Shown here in pieces: positions 40,403 to 50,022 of a stretch of 64,000 nucleotides of DNA; position 1 is the stretch's first letter; each line of letters begins with the position of its first letter. Under the pieces are notes generated by a model. That model had not been told where the DNA came from, searched no databases, and saw nothing but the letters and a program-made list of their open reading frames with translations. The stretch lies in contig JAUXMY010000008.1 of the NCBI GenBank assembly GCA_030683005.1, positions 124,001-188,000 of the forward strand, read 5' to 3'. The DNA comes from Caulobacter sp. Its GTDB lineage: Bacteria > Pseudomonadota > Alphaproteobacteria > Caulobacterales > Caulobacteraceae. The translations under genes and the position numbers were made by a program.

Positions 40403-41352
40403 GTTTCGACGCCGTCGCGGTCGGCCGCCGCGTGCTCGCCACCGAGGCCGAGGCCATCGGGGTGATGGCCGACGAACTGGGCGAGGCCTTCGTCAGGGCC
40501 GTCGAGATCCTGTTCGCCTGCAAGGGCCGCATCGTCCTGACCGGCATGGGCAAGAGCGGCCATGTCGCCCGCAAGATCGCCGCGACCATGGCCTCGACCG
40601 GCGCGCCGGCCATGTTCGTCCATCCGGCCGAGGCGAGCCACGGCGACCTCGGCATGATCGGCGTCGACGATGTGATCCTGGCCCTCTCCAGGTCCGGCGA
40701 GGTGCGCGAGCTGGCCGACATCCTGGCCTACGCCAGCCGCTTCGGCATCGCGCTGATCGCCATTACCGCCAATCCGGAGAGCGCGCTGGGCAAGGCCGCG
40801 ACCCTGGTGCTGAAGCTGCCCGACGCCCCCGAGGCGACCGGCGAGGTCAGCGCCCCGACCACCTCCACGACGCTGCAGATCGCGCTGGGCGATGCGCTGG
40901 CCGTGGCGCTGCTCGAGCGGCGCGGCTTCACGGCCCGCGACTTCCACGTCTTCCATCCTGGCGGGAAGCTGGGCGCGATGCTTCGCACCGTCGGCGACCT
41001 GATGCACAAGCTGGAGGAAGCCCCGCTGGCCACCGAGCACACGCCCATGCCCGAGGCGCTGCGCGTGATGACACAGCGCAAGCTGGGGATCGTCGGCGTG
41101 GTCTCCGGCGACGGCGCCCTGATCGGCGTGGTCACCGACGGCGACCTGCGTCGCAACTTCGACGAGCTGGCGGGCAAGACGGTTGGCGAGATCATGACGC
41201 GCAATCCCAAGGCCGTGACGCCCGAAACCCTGGCCGGCGACGCCGCCCGGCTGATGAACGACAGCCGCATCACGGCCCTGTTCGTGGTCAGGGACGGCCG
41301 ACCGGTCGGCGTACTGCATGTTCACGACGTCCTGGGCGCCGGCGTCGTCTGA
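40399..41352 (+). CDS. kdsD: Arabinose 5-phosphate isomerase (KpsF/GutQ family)
   Basis: Interconverts ribulose 5-phosphate and arabinose 5-phosphate, the first step of KDO synthesis for lipopolysaccharide. The 317-residue protein has an SIS sugar-isomerase domain (GKSGHVARKIAATMASTGAP, FVHPAEASHGDLGM, ALSRSGEVRELAD) and two CBS domains at the C-terminus (LGIVGVVSGDGALIGVVTDG, IMTRNPKAVTPETLAGDAAR). GTG 40399 begins VSFDAVAVGR and overlaps the stop of a tiny membrane-protein gene (GTGA). The next genes serve envelope sugar synthesis. Confidence 0.94.
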   Translation: MSFDAVAVGRRVLATEAEAIGVMADELGEAFVRAVEILFACKGRIVLTGMGKSGHVARKIAATMASTGAPAMFVHPAEASHGDLGMIGVDDVILALSRSGEVRELADILAYASRFGIALIAITANPESALGKAATLVLKLPDAPEATGEVSAPTTSTTLQIALGDALAVALLERRGFTARDFHVFHPGGKLGAMLRTVGDLMHKLEEAPLATEHTPMPEALRVMTQRKLGIVGVVSGDGALIGVVTDGDLRRNFDELAGKTVGEIMTRNPKAVTPETLAGDAARLMNDSRITALFVVRDGRPVGVLHVHDVLGAGVV

Positions 41353-41427
41353 CTCGCCGCCAGCACGAACTTTCGATGTTCGACGAACGCGGCTTGATGT
41401 AGGGTTACCCAAAGCGGGGGGCCCCCG

Positions 41428-44400
41428 ATGGTCCGGTTTCTCTTGCTTGCCTTTGCGGCGCTGGCGCTGTCCTGCGCGCCCCTTGTGGCCGCGGCGCAGA
41501 CGGCGACTCCGCGCATCAACCCCCTTACCGGCAAGCCCTACAGCGCCGCCAGCCAGGCGGAGTACGAGCGCAGGCAGCGCGAAAATGAAGAGCTGTCGCG
41601 CATGGCCGAGGAAGCCACGGCGCAGGACAACAAGGCCTTTGAGGAGATGCGGGCCCGGAACGCCGAGCAGATCCGGCAGTTCGACGAGGCGATCGAGACC
41701 TGGAAGGAGAACGCCACCCCGCCGCCGGGAACGACCGAGACCTTCGTCTCGACCAGCTACGACAACGACACGGCCTTGGGCGAGCGCGCCGAGATCACCT
41801 ACTACAACAAGTACGATGTCCCGACCCACAAGGTGCAGTTCGGTCCGGACGGCAAGCCCACCGGGCCGGTGACCCTGACCCAGCAGGGCAAGGTCTGGGA
41901 GACGATCGGGCCGCGCATACCGCCCGGCGGCGGGGTGGAGACGAGCTACGGCGAGGACTTCGAGGGCAATCGGATCATCACCCGCGCCCGGATCTTCGAC
42001 GCGGACGGCAAGAACCTCGGCGACTACAAGTTCAACTTCGACGGCGTGCCCTGGTGGGGCGAGACCAGGGACCCCGAGACGGGCCTGCGCAACGGCGGCT
42101 TCATGGACGAGCGGCTCAAGCCGCCGGAAGCGACCGTGGGCGGCCCGCTGGCCGAACCCGCCCAGGTGCGGCTGGTCACCGGCGTCTGCACCGCCTGCCG
42201 GGCGCTGGGCGACGAGCACAACGATCTGGCCGCGCGGATCAACGCCATCGCCATCGAGATGAAGTCGCTCTCGGCCCAGCACCAGCACGCCTGGCCGCCG
42301 GCGCAGAGGCCGATCCGGGCCCGCCATGAGGTGCTGGCCGCCGAGCTCGCCCAATTGATGCCGCGGTTCGAGGCCCTCAGGGCCAGGGTGGTGGAGTGCG
42401 AAAAGCGGTGCCGGGCGGCCGAGGACACCGCCCGGGAGGAGACGCTCGCCGCTCGGCCGGACCGCCCCGCTCCGCAGGGGCCCGGCTCGCCCGCCACCAG
42501 CGAGACCGCCTTCACGCCCGGCCAAAGCGCCTTCCCGGCCGACAACAGCGACCTGCAGGCCGTGATCGATGCGGCCCAGGCCTACTTCGCCGCCGCCAAC
42601 TGCGAGGGCATGGAGTGCCCGGTCTGCGACTGCGACAAGGCACGCGAGGCGCTGCAGGCGCTGAGCGACATGGAACACTACCTGCGGGCCATGGAGCCCT
42701 ACATGCGGGCGGCAAACGACGCCCACATGGCCCGGTTGGTGTCGGTCGCCGAGAACAACATCACCAACGGCGAACAGCGCCGCAAGACGGTCTGGGCCAT
42801 CGGCGTCCACCAGTTCCTGCACGGCTTCGGCAGCACCCTGCTCGACACGGCCAGCATCAGTTCGTGGGTCAAGGACGGGCTGACCGGCAAGAGTCTGGAC
42901 GAGATGAGTCCCGCCGAGCTGATCGACAAGCTCGACAGCTGGTACGAGGCCGCGAAGTCCCTGGAAAGCGGTCTCAGCACGCTCGCCGAGGCCCAGGCCG
43001 GCAAGGCGCAGGACACGCCGATCGGCGATCTGGTCGATGTCGCGGGCGGCGTCGACAAGGCCCTGATCAACGATACGACCAGCACCATCACCGACGCCAA
43101 GTCGATCATCAAGTCAGCGCTGGAGAACGGCAAGGACTGGCGCAAGGCGCTGAAGGAGGGTGGCGCCGCCGCCGCCCTCGGCCAGATCGCCGGCCGCTAT
43201 CTGAAGGCCTGGTCCGCCTCCAGGCTGAAGGAGCGTCAGGACGCCCTGGGCGACCTGTTGGCCGACGCCGACGCAGGCGATCTCATGCAGGGCCAGGCCT
43301 TCATCGAGCTTCAGAAGGTCCAGGCCCGCCGTGCGATGATGGAGGACGCGCTGGCCGCCGTCACGGCGGCGAAGGCGGCCTACATGCACTGCGCCTGGCG
43401 CGCCTGCGGCCCCTTCACCATGACCCGGCCGCAGATCCCGAGCTTCGTCCAGGACGTGCCGGGCGGGACGCCCATCCTGTCCTGGGGCAGGGCCCTGCCC
43501 TGGTTCAACGCCGCCATCGCCGCGACCACGCCGCGTCTGAAGCCGGTCACCTTCCGCGAAGGCGATTGCCCGAAAGAGAAGGCCGACGATCCGCGGACCG
43601 CCGGAACGCCCCAGGGCGACGCCCCGCCCCTGTCGCGACCGCAGTTCGAACGCCTGCCCGACCTGACGTTGCCGGCCAGCTTCTGCTCGGAAACCGAGCG
43701 GGTCCGGTTCATGACCGAGGTCTACAACCCCGCCGTGGCCGCCGCCCTGTCCAACGCCAGCATCGCCCAGGACCATCAGGCGAAGCTCAATGCGCTGTTC
43801 ACCGAGACCATGCGCGCCAACAGCCCGCACTGGGCGGCGGTGCGCGCCGAGCGCGACGCCTTCGAGCCCATCGGCACGGAGACGACCGCGCGGGCGGAGG
43901 CCTTGCGCCGGCTCTACAGCGCCATCCTGGCCGTCCCGATCGTCCCCTGTCCTGAAGACACGATCCGGACGGCCAGCGGACCCGGGCAGGATGAACCGCC
44001 GACAGAGGCCGTCGCCGTCAGCTCTCCGACCACGACGCGGCCACGGTCGCCCAAGGAGGATTGCCCGCCAAAGCAGGGGCGCGACCCCATCACCGTCGGC
44101 CCCAACAGCCGCGTCGGATCCGGCGCACAGCTGCGCTCCAAGGTCGGCGGCATGGCGCTGGGCGCCCTGGCCGGGGCGCTGGGCGCGGGCGGTGGTGGTG
44201 GAGGCGGCGGCTCCGACGGTCCGCAGCTGTGGACCTGCAAGATCAAGGATTCGGAGTACACGGTCTTCAACGACCCGGTGACGGGGGTATCGCTCGGCGT
44301 GGCCGCCCGGTCGGTCAAGGGCGGCAAGATGGTGCTGTTTTCGAAGATCATGAAGTCGCCTGACAAGGGCACCTTCCAGACCGCCTTCCTCGAGCGTCCG

Positions 44401-45396
44401 TCAACCGGCCAGACCATCGCCCCGAGCGACATCGGCCCCTGCGACCTGTGGGGCGAATGGAAGCTGACCGTGTCCTGGACCAAGAGCACCTACGTCGACG
44501 GGCAGCTGGTCAGCCAGGAGAGCGGCGGCTGGTCCGAGGGCGGCCTGTTCAGGATCCCCGGCATGCTGTCGAAGGTCGACGCGCCGGACGGCCTGTGGAA
44601 GCGGATGGGCTTCTCCAACGCCAGCAACGGCGCGCGCGAGATGGGCGCCATCTTCGACGTGCAGCCGACCGGCGAGCCGCTGACGCTGGTCGTCCACGTC
44701 ACCCGGCCGAAAGGCGACCCGGTGACCACCGTCCCCTTCATCCTGACCCTGTCCCAGGGCGCGGACGGCAAGATCGCGGTGACGAAGGCGGAGGAGGCCC
44801 TCTGTCCGGAGGAGAAGGCCCGCGCCTCGACAATCACCATTTCCAATGATCCGGCGCCGGCTGCCGGTGCGACGACGACCCGGCCCGCGGACGCATTGAG
44901 CGCCGGCGGGCCGACCTCGACCGGCGGATTGGCGACGCCCTCGGGGCCCGCGACCGCCACCAGACCGACCGGTTCGGAGGCGGTCGAGACTGGCGAGTCG
45001 AACGCGGAAACCTCAAGCGCGAACGAGCCGCTACCGCAGATACCGATCAGTCGGCTGTCATTCGCCGAGGAGGCCAGAGAGTCCGCCAAAGCCAAGACCC
45101 GCGCCAAGCGTATGGCCCTGAACGATGCGCGCTGCATGGGGCCTGAGGAATGGGAGAAGCGCCGGCAGGCAGTGATCAAGTGGCACCGCGGCTTGCTGGA
45201 AGGCCTGCGTCGGGTGCGGTCCTCGGGACCGGATGCGGCGGCCATCGACAGCATCGTCCTGGGCGAAAGCGTCAGGGTCGCCGAGGAGATCCGGGACCTT
45301 GAGGCCCTGCCCCCGCCGCCGGCGCCCGACACCTGTCCGTCCGACGATTTCGAAAGCATCCTGGACGAGATCGACGAGGTCTTCGTGCCGGCCTGA
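41428..45396 (+). CDS. Large exported Cys-rich protein of unknown function, 1322 residues
   Basis: A giant exported protein with no recognised domain. A signal peptide (MVRFLLLAFAALALSCAPLV, cleavage about residue 24) is followed by a Glu/Arg-rich helical part (YERRQRENEELSRMAEEA), a beta region (FVSTSYDNDTALGERAEI, WWGETRDPETGL), then a coiled/helical part with four Cys pairs: CTAC (254-257), C324/C328, and C392-x4-C397-PV-C400-D-C402. The middle (about 480-620) is helical. A Gly-rich joint (about 912-932) leads to a beta-rich domain (WTCKIKDSEYTVFNDPVTGV, SWTKSTYVDGQLVSQESGGW), a Pro/Thr-rich linker (about 1141-1208) and a helical C-terminus. It stands between kdsD and phosphomannomutase, same strand. 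A surface or periplasmic scaffold is only a guess. ATG 41428 has a GC-rich leader without clear Shine-Dalgarno. Confidence 0.75.
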   Translation: MVRFLLLAFAALALSCAPLVAAAQTATPRINPLTGKPYSAASQAEYERRQRENEELSRMAEEATAQDNKAFEEMRARNAEQIRQFDEAIETWKENATPPPGTTETFVSTSYDNDTALGERAEITYYNKYDVPTHKVQFGPDGKPTGPVTLTQQGKVWETIGPRIPPGGGVETSYGEDFEGNRIITRARIFDADGKNLGDYKFNFDGVPWWGETRDPETGLRNGGFMDERLKPPEATVGGPLAEPAQVRLVTGVCTACRALGDEHNDLAARINAIAIEMKSLSAQHQHAWPPAQRPIRARHEVLAAELAQLMPRFEALRARVVECEKRCRAAEDTAREETLAARPDRPAPQGPGSPATSETAFTPGQSAFPADNSDLQAVIDAAQAYFAAANCEGMECPVCDCDKAREALQALSDMEHYLRAMEPYMRAANDAHMARLVSVAENNITNGEQRRKTVWAIGVHQFLHGFGSTLLDTASISSWVKDGLTGKSLDEMSPAELIDKLDSWYEAAKSLESGLSTLAEAQAGKAQDTPIGDLVDVAGGVDKALINDTTSTITDAKSIIKSALENGKDWRKALKEGGAAAALGQIAGRYLKAWSASRLKERQDALGDLLADADAGDLMQGQAFIELQKVQARRAMMEDALAAVTAAKAAYMHCAWRACGPFTMTRPQIPSFVQDVPGGTPILSWGRALPWFNAAIAATTPRLKPVTFREGDCPKEKADDPRTAGTPQGDAPPLSRPQFERLPDLTLPASFCSETERVRFMTEVYNPAVAAALSNASIAQDHQAKLNALFTETMRANSPHWAAVRAERDAFEPIGTETTARAEALRRLYSAILAVPIVPCPEDTIRTASGPGQDEPPTEAVAVSSPTTTRPRSPKEDCPPKQGRDPITVGPNSRVGSGAQLRSKVGGMALGALAGALGAGGGGGGGGSDGPQLWTCKIKDSEYTVFNDPVTGVSLGVAARSVKGGKMVLFSKIMKSPDKGTFQTAFLERPSTGQTIAPSDIGPCDLWGEWKLTVSWTKSTYVDGQLVSQESGGWSEGGLFRIPGMLSKVDAPDGLWKRMGFSNASNGAREMGAIFDVQPTGEPLTLVVHVTRPKGDPVTTVPFILTLSQGADGKIAVTKAEEALCPEEKARASTITISNDPAPAAGATTTRPADALSAGGPTSTGGLATPSGPATATRPTGSEAVETGESNAETSSANEPLPQIPISRLSFAEEARESAKAKTRAKRMALNDARCMGPEEWEKRRQAVIKWHRGLLEGLRRVRSSGPDAAAIDSIVLGESVRVAEEIRDLEALPPPPAPDTCPSDDFESILDEIDEVFVPA

Positions 45397-45478
45397 GCGG
45401 CTAATTTCGCGCCGCCCCCTCACCAAGCCGTCACAGGGGCGTTATAGGGAGCAGCTTCGCAACGCGAGTCCTCCCTCG

Positions 45479-46981
45479 ATGCCGTTTCTTCCCCGCGCCG
45501 ACCTCGTCCCCAACACCCTCGCCTACGAGACCGAGCCGCTGGTCAAGGCGACGGGCTTTCGCGAGTATGACGCGCGCTGGCTGTTCGGGCCGGACATCAA
45601 CCTGCTGGGCATCCAGGCGCTGGGGCTGGGCCTGGGCACCTACATCCACGAGCTGGGCCAGTCCAGGATCGTCGTCGGCCACGACTTCCGGTCCTACAGC
45701 CTGTCGATCAAGAACGCGCTGATGCTGGGCCTGGTCGCCGCAGGCTGCGAGGTGCTGGACATCGGCCTGGCGCTGTCGCCGACCGCCTATTTCGCCCAGT
45801 TCGACCTCGACGCGCCCTGCGTGGCCATGGTCACCGCCAGCCACAACGAGAACGGCTGGACCGGGGTGAAGATGGGCGCCAACCGCCCGCTGACCTTCGG
45901 ACCCGAGGAGATGGGCCGGCTGAAGGAGATCGTGCTGGGCGGCCAGTTCGTCGAGCGCGCCGGCGGCAAGGTCACCCAGGTCGAGGGCGTCCGCGAGCGG
46001 TTCATCGCCGACGTCGTGCGCCGGGTGCAGGTCAAGCGCCCGCTGAAGGTCGTCGCCGCCTGCGGCAACGGCACCGCCGGCGCCTTCGTCCCCCAGGCCC
46101 TGCGCGCGATGGGCGTGGCCGTGGTGGTCGAGATGGACTGCGAGCTCGACTGGACCTTCCCGAAGTACAACCCCAACCCCGAAGACCACGAGATGCTTCA
46201 CGCCATGGCGTTGGCCGTGAGGGAACATGGCGCCGACCTTGCCCTGGGTTTCGACGGCGACGGCGACCGTTGCGGCGTGGTCGACAACACCGGCGAGGAG
46301 ATCTTCGCCGACAAGATCGGCCTGATGCTGGCCCGCGACCTGGCCCCGCTGAACCCGGGCGCGAAGTTCATCGTCGATGTGAAGTCCACGGGCCTGTTCG
46401 CCACCGATCCGGTGCTGGAGGCCAACGGTTGCACCACCGTCTACTGGAAGACCGGCCACAGCTACATCAAGCGCAAGACGGCCGAGATCGGCGCCCTGGC
46501 CGGTTTCGAAAAGAGCGGCCACTTCTTCCTCAACGAGCCGCTGGGCCGGGGCTACGACTGCGGCCTGACCGCGGCGGCCGCCATCCTGGCGATGCTGGAC
46601 CGCAACCCGGACAAGTCGATGGCCGATCTCAAGGCCGCGCTCCCCGTCGCCTACACCTCGCTGACCATGAGCCCGCACTGCGCCGACGAGGTGAAATACG
46701 GAGTCGTCGACAAGATCGTCGCTGAGTACGAAGCCCTGGCCGCCGCCGGCGGAACCATCCTTGGCCGGAAGATCGCCGAGGTGATCACCGTCAACGGCGT
46801 CCGCGTGGCGCTTGACGACGGCAGCTGGGTGCTGGTCCGCGCCTCCTCGAACAAGCCCGAAGTCGTCGTCGTCGTCGAAAGCACCCGCTCCGAAGACGAC
46901 ATGCGCGCCCTCTTCCATGAAGAGGTCAAACCCCGGCTGGGCAAGCACCCGCAAGTCGGGGCATACAACCAGGAAATCTGA
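45479..46981 (+). CDS. Phosphomannomutase/phosphoglucomutase
   Basis: A 500-residue alpha-D-phosphohexomutase that interconverts mannose or glucose 6- and 1-phosphates for nucleotide-sugar synthesis. Marks: N-terminal FREYDARWLFGPDINLLG, the phosphoserine loop VTASHNENGWTGVKMGANRP (Ser near residue 119), the metal loop LGFDGDGDRCGVVDNTGEEI, the sugar loop GFEKSGHFFLNEPLGRGYDC, and the phosphate loop WVLVRASSNKPEVVVVVEST. It is closest in style to AlgC/ManB bifunctional enzymes. Codon at 45479 ATG begins MPFLPRADLVPN. Ugd follows after 12 bp, so an operon for UDP-glucose/GDP-mannose type precursors is likely. Confidence 0.92.
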   Translation: MPFLPRADLVPNTLAYETEPLVKATGFREYDARWLFGPDINLLGIQALGLGLGTYIHELGQSRIVVGHDFRSYSLSIKNALMLGLVAAGCEVLDIGLALSPTAYFAQFDLDAPCVAMVTASHNENGWTGVKMGANRPLTFGPEEMGRLKEIVLGGQFVERAGGKVTQVEGVRERFIADVVRRVQVKRPLKVVAACGNGTAGAFVPQALRAMGVAVVVEMDCELDWTFPKYNPNPEDHEMLHAMALAVREHGADLALGFDGDGDRCGVVDNTGEEIFADKIGLMLARDLAPLNPGAKFIVDVKSTGLFATDPVLEANGCTTVYWKTGHSYIKRKTAEIGALAGFEKSGHFFLNEPLGRGYDCGLTAAAAILAMLDRNPDKSMADLKAALPVAYTSLTMSPHCADEVKYGVVDKIVAEYEALAAAGGTILGRKIAEVITVNGVRVALDDGSWVLVRASSNKPEVVVVVESTRSEDDMRALFHEEVKPRLGKHPQVGAYNQEI

Positions 46982-46993
46982 GGATTCCCACGC

Positions 46994-48295
46994 ATGCGCG
47001 TCGCAATGATCGGCACCGGCTACGTCGGCCTGGTGTCCGGAGCCTGTTTCGCCGATTTCGGCCATGACGTCGTCTGCATCGACAAGGATGCCGGCAAGAT
47101 CGATCGCCTGAAGAAGGGCGAGATCCCGATCTTCGAGCCGGGCCTGGACGATCTGGTCGAGCGCAACGTGCGCGAGGGTCGGCTAAGCTTCACCCTGGAA
47201 GCGTCCGACGGCATCAAGGCCGCCGACGCGGTGTTCATCGCCGTGGGCACGCCCACCCGGCGGGGCGACGGCCATGCCGACCTCTCCTACGTCTACGCCG
47301 CCGCCGAGGAGATCGCCGGCCTGATCGACGGCTTCACCGTCATCGTCACCAAGTCGACCGTGCCGGTCGGCACCGGCGACGAGGTGGAGGCCATCATCCG
47401 CCGGGTGCGGCCCGACGCCCAGTTCGCGGTGGTCTCCAATCCGGAGTTCCTGCGCGAGGGCGCGGCGATCGAGGACTTCAAGCGGCCCGACCGCGTCGTG
47501 GTCGGCACCGACGACGAGCGCGCCAAGGCGGTGATGAACGAGCTCTACCGTCCACTGTTCCTGAACGAGACGCCGATCGTCTTCACCGGCCGGAGGACCA
47601 GCGAGCTGATCAAGTACGCGGCCAACGCCTTCCTCGCCATGAAGATCACCTTCATCAACGAGATGGCCGACCTGTGCGAGGCGGTCGGCGCCGACGTCCA
47701 GCAGGTGGCGAGGGGCATCGGCCTCGACAAGCGGATCGGCGGCAAGTTCCTCAACGCCGGCCCCGGCTACGGCGGCAGCTGCTTCCCCAAGGACACCCTC
47801 GCCCTCGTGCGAACCGCCAGCGACGCCGGCGCTCCGGTGAAGCTGATCGAGGCCACGGTGGCGGTCAACGACGCCCGCAAGAAAGCCATGGCCAGCAAGG
47901 TCGCCAAAGCGGTCGACGGTGATCTGACCGGCAAGACGGTCGGCGTGCTGGGCCTGACCTTCAAGCCCAACACCGACGACATGCGCGACGCCCCCAGCCT
48001 GGACATCATCCCGGCGCTGCAGGCGATGGGCGCGACCATCCAGGCCTTCGACCCGGAGGGCCACGAGGCCCGCCAGATGCTCAAGGACGTCGACTTCAAG
48101 GCCAATGCCTACGAGGCGGTCGAGGGCGCCGACGCGGTGGTGATCATCACCGAGTGGGACCAGTTCCGCGCCCTGGACCTGGACCGCATGAAGCTGCTGA
48201 TGAAGAGCCCCACGGTCATCGACCTGCGCAACATCTACCGCCCCGAGGACATGAAGGCCCGCGGGTTCCGGTACTCGAGCGTGGGCCGGGGGTAG
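46994..48295 (+). CDS. ugd: UDP-glucose 6-dehydrogenase
   Basis: A 433-residue enzyme that oxidises UDP-glucose to UDP-glucuronate with two NAD. The NAD fold has MIGTGYVGLVSGACFADFGH, EPGLDDLVERN, AVFIAVGTP; the middle has TVIVTKSTVPVGTG and SNPEFLREGAAIEDF; and the catalytic Cys is in GPGYGGSCFPKDTLALV. The C-terminal part with GLTFKPNTDDMRDAPSL binds UDP. It is 12 bp behind the mutase and thus supplies glucuronate for exopolysaccharide or LPS. A REP-like hairpin follows it. Confidence 0.95.
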   Translation: MRVAMIGTGYVGLVSGACFADFGHDVVCIDKDAGKIDRLKKGEIPIFEPGLDDLVERNVREGRLSFTLEASDGIKAADAVFIAVGTPTRRGDGHADLSYVYAAAEEIAGLIDGFTVIVTKSTVPVGTGDEVEAIIRRVRPDAQFAVVSNPEFLREGAAIEDFKRPDRVVVGTDDERAKAVMNELYRPLFLNETPIVFTGRRTSELIKYAANAFLAMKITFINEMADLCEAVGADVQQVARGIGLDKRIGGKFLNAGPGYGGSCFPKDTLALVRTASDAGAPVKLIEATVAVNDARKKAMASKVAKAVDGDLTGKTVGVLGLTFKPNTDDMRDAPSLDIIPALQAMGATIQAFDPEGHEARQMLKDVDFKANAYEAVEGADAVVIITEWDQFRALDLDRMKLLMKSPTVIDLRNIYRPEDMKARGFRYSSVGRG

Positions 48296-48300
48296 CGCGA

Positions 48301-48332
48301 CCGGGGACACGCACTTCAGTGCGTGTCCCCGG
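48301..48332. repeat. REP-like hairpin, family C copy 1
   Basis: CCGGGGACACGCACT and AGTGCGTGTCCCCGG are perfect 15-bp arms around a 2-base centre, right behind ugd. It may also act as a transcription terminator-like structure, but there is no T-run. Related GGGACA-type hairpins lie at 56239, 59216 and 59282. Confidence 0.8.
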
Positions 48333-48373
48333 CTTTGCCCCTACCATCCGCGCGGGCGGAGGAGAGTCGCGGC

Positions 48374-49075
48374 ATGTGGGTGTTGCTGGGGGTGCTGGTT
48401 GTCGTGGTCGGGTTCGCCGCGCGGCTGAACCCGCTGCTGACGGTCGTGGCGGCGGCGCTGGTCACCGGCGTGGCGGCGGTCATCGCCCCGGGCGTGACGC
48501 CGGCGGCGCTGCTGGCCGGGGCGGCCGAGACGCTGGCGGTGCTGGGCAAGGGCTTCAAGGACAACCGCTACATCAGCGTCACCTGGATGATCCTGCCGCT
48601 GATCGGGCTGCTGGAGCGCGAGGGACTGCAGGAGCGGGCCCGGGTGCTGATCCAGAAACTGAAGTCGGCGACGACGGGCCGGCTGCTGCTGATCTACCTC
48701 GTCATCCGCCAGGGCACGGCGGCGCTGGGCCTGACCTCGCTGGGCGGTCATCCGCAGATGGTCCGGCCGCTGATCGCGCCGATGGCCGAGGCCGCCGCCG
48801 AGGCGAGGGACCCGGCCCTCACCGACGCCACCCGCAACCGGGTGAAGGCCTTCGCCGCCGCCACCGACAACATCGGCCTGTTCTTCGGCGAGGACATCTT
48901 CATCGCCATCGCCTCGATCCTGCTGATCAAGGGCTTCCTGGAGACCAACGGCATCATCGTCTCGCCGCTGAACCTGTCGCTCTGGGCCATCCCGACGGCC
49001 ATCGCCGCCCTGCTGATCCACGGGACGCGGCTGCTTCTGCTCGACCGGGCCCTGGCGCGGGAGGCGGCGCGATGA
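48374..49075 (+). CDS. DUF969 family integral membrane protein
   Basis: A 233-residue membrane protein of the DUF969 family, with several hydrophobic segments (WVLLGVLVVVVGFAARLNPL, LTVVAAALVTGVAAVI, LLIYLVIRQGTAALGL, SLWAIPTAIAALLIHG). The conserved block is FKDNRYISVTWMILPLIGLL and GEDIFIAIASILLIKGFLE. It overlaps the DUF979 gene by 4 bp (ATGA). The pair is always together in genomes where I know it, which suggests a two-component transporter for an unknown small molecule. GGAGAG lies before ATG 48374. Confidence 0.88.
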   Translation: MWVLLGVLVVVVGFAARLNPLLTVVAAALVTGVAAVIAPGVTPAALLAGAAETLAVLGKGFKDNRYISVTWMILPLIGLLEREGLQERARVLIQKLKSATTGRLLLIYLVIRQGTAALGLTSLGGHPQMVRPLIAPMAEAAAEARDPALTDATRNRVKAFAAATDNIGLFFGEDIFIAIASILLIKGFLETNGIIVSPLNLSLWAIPTAIAALLIHGTRLLLLDRALAREAAR

Positions 49076-50022
49076 TCGGCCTGGAGATTCTCTACCTGCT
49101 GGCCGGACTTCTGTTCGCCGTCTTCGCGGTCGGCTCGGCGACCGACAGGACCAATCCGAAGCGCTGGGGCAACGCCGCCTTCTGGGGTCTGTTCGCGGTC
49201 AGCTTCCTGTTCGGCTCGTACCTGAGCGACACGCTCAATGGCGCGATCCTGGTGGCCATGGCCCTGGCCGCCGGCTTCAATCTGCTGGGCAAGGGCTCGC
49301 CGCCGCCGCAGGCCGACCGGGTCGAACGGGCGCAGCGCTGGGGCAACCGCCTGTTCATCCCGGCCCTGATCCCGCCGATCGTCACCCTGACCGGAACCCT
49401 GACGCTCAAGGGCGTCGAGATCGGCGGCGTCCCTCTGGTCGACCCCAAACATGTGACCCTGGTGTCACTGGGCTTCGGCATCGTGCTGGCCACGGCCGTG
49501 GCCCTGGCGCTCTTCCGCGCCACACCCGCCGTGGCGGTGCGCGAGGGTCGGCGGCTGATGGACTCCGTCAGCTGGGCCGGCCTGCTGCCCCAGGCGCTGG
49601 CGGCGCTGGGCGCGGTGTTCGTGGCGGCGAGCGTCGGCGACGTGATCGGAACCCTGGCCGGCGACTACCTGCCGCTGAACGGTCCGCTGGCGGCAGTGAT
49701 CGCCTACTCCGTCGGCATGGCGCTGTTCACGGTCATCATGGGCAACGCCTTCGCGGCCTTCCCGGTGATGACAGCCGCCATTGCGCTGCCGCTGATCATC
49801 GGCCAGTACGGCGGCGACCCGGCCATCGTCTGCGCCATCGGCATGCTGTCGGGCTTCTGCGGCACGCTGATGACCCCCATGGCGGCCAACTTCAACATCG
49901 TCCCGGCGGCATTGCTGGACCTCCCCGACCGCAACGGCGTTATCAGGGTCCAGATTCCGACCGCCCTGGCTCTGCTCGCGACCAACACGGTGCTCATGTA
50001 TGCCCTCGCCTTCCGCTTCTGA
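49072..50022 (+). CDS. DUF979 family integral membrane protein
   Basis: A 316-residue partner of the preceding DUF969 protein. It has about nine hydrophobic segments (LEILYLLAGLLFAVFAVG, AILVAMALAAGFNLLG, LPQALAALGAVFVAASVGDV, PVMTAAIALPLIIGQYG, TALALLATNTVLMYALAF) and the conserved NRLFIPALIPPIVTLTGTLT and MLSGFCGTLMTPMAANFNIV. The Gly-rich helices with NAFAAFPV look like those of transport proteins. Starts in the DUF969 stop and ends 23 bp inside the DUF2891 gene, so the three genes are translated together. Substrate unknown. Confidence 0.88.
   Translation: MIGLEILYLLAGLLFAVFAVGSATDRTNPKRWGNAAFWGLFAVSFLFGSYLSDTLNGAILVAMALAAGFNLLGKGSPPPQADRVERAQRWGNRLFIPALIPPIVTLTGTLTLKGVEIGGVPLVDPKHVTLVSLGFGIVLATAVALALFRATPAVAVREGRRLMDSVSWAGLLPQALAALGAVFVAASVGDVIGTLAGDYLPLNGPLAAVIAYSVGMALFTVIMGNAFAAFPVMTAAIALPLIIGQYGGDPAIVCAIGMLSGFCGTLMTPMAANFNIVPAALLDLPDRNGVIRVQIPTALALLATNTVLMYALAFRF

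Noticed and set aside
40378-42822. Leftward frame of 814 codons across kdsD and the giant protein gene
   Set aside because: It runs antisense to two well supported genes, has the Gly/Arg/His-rich composition of a GC shadow and no start signal.
45431-47065. Leftward frame of 544 codons opposite the phosphomannomutase
   Set aside because: Antisense shadow; the sense strand encodes a full phosphohexomutase with all active-site loops.
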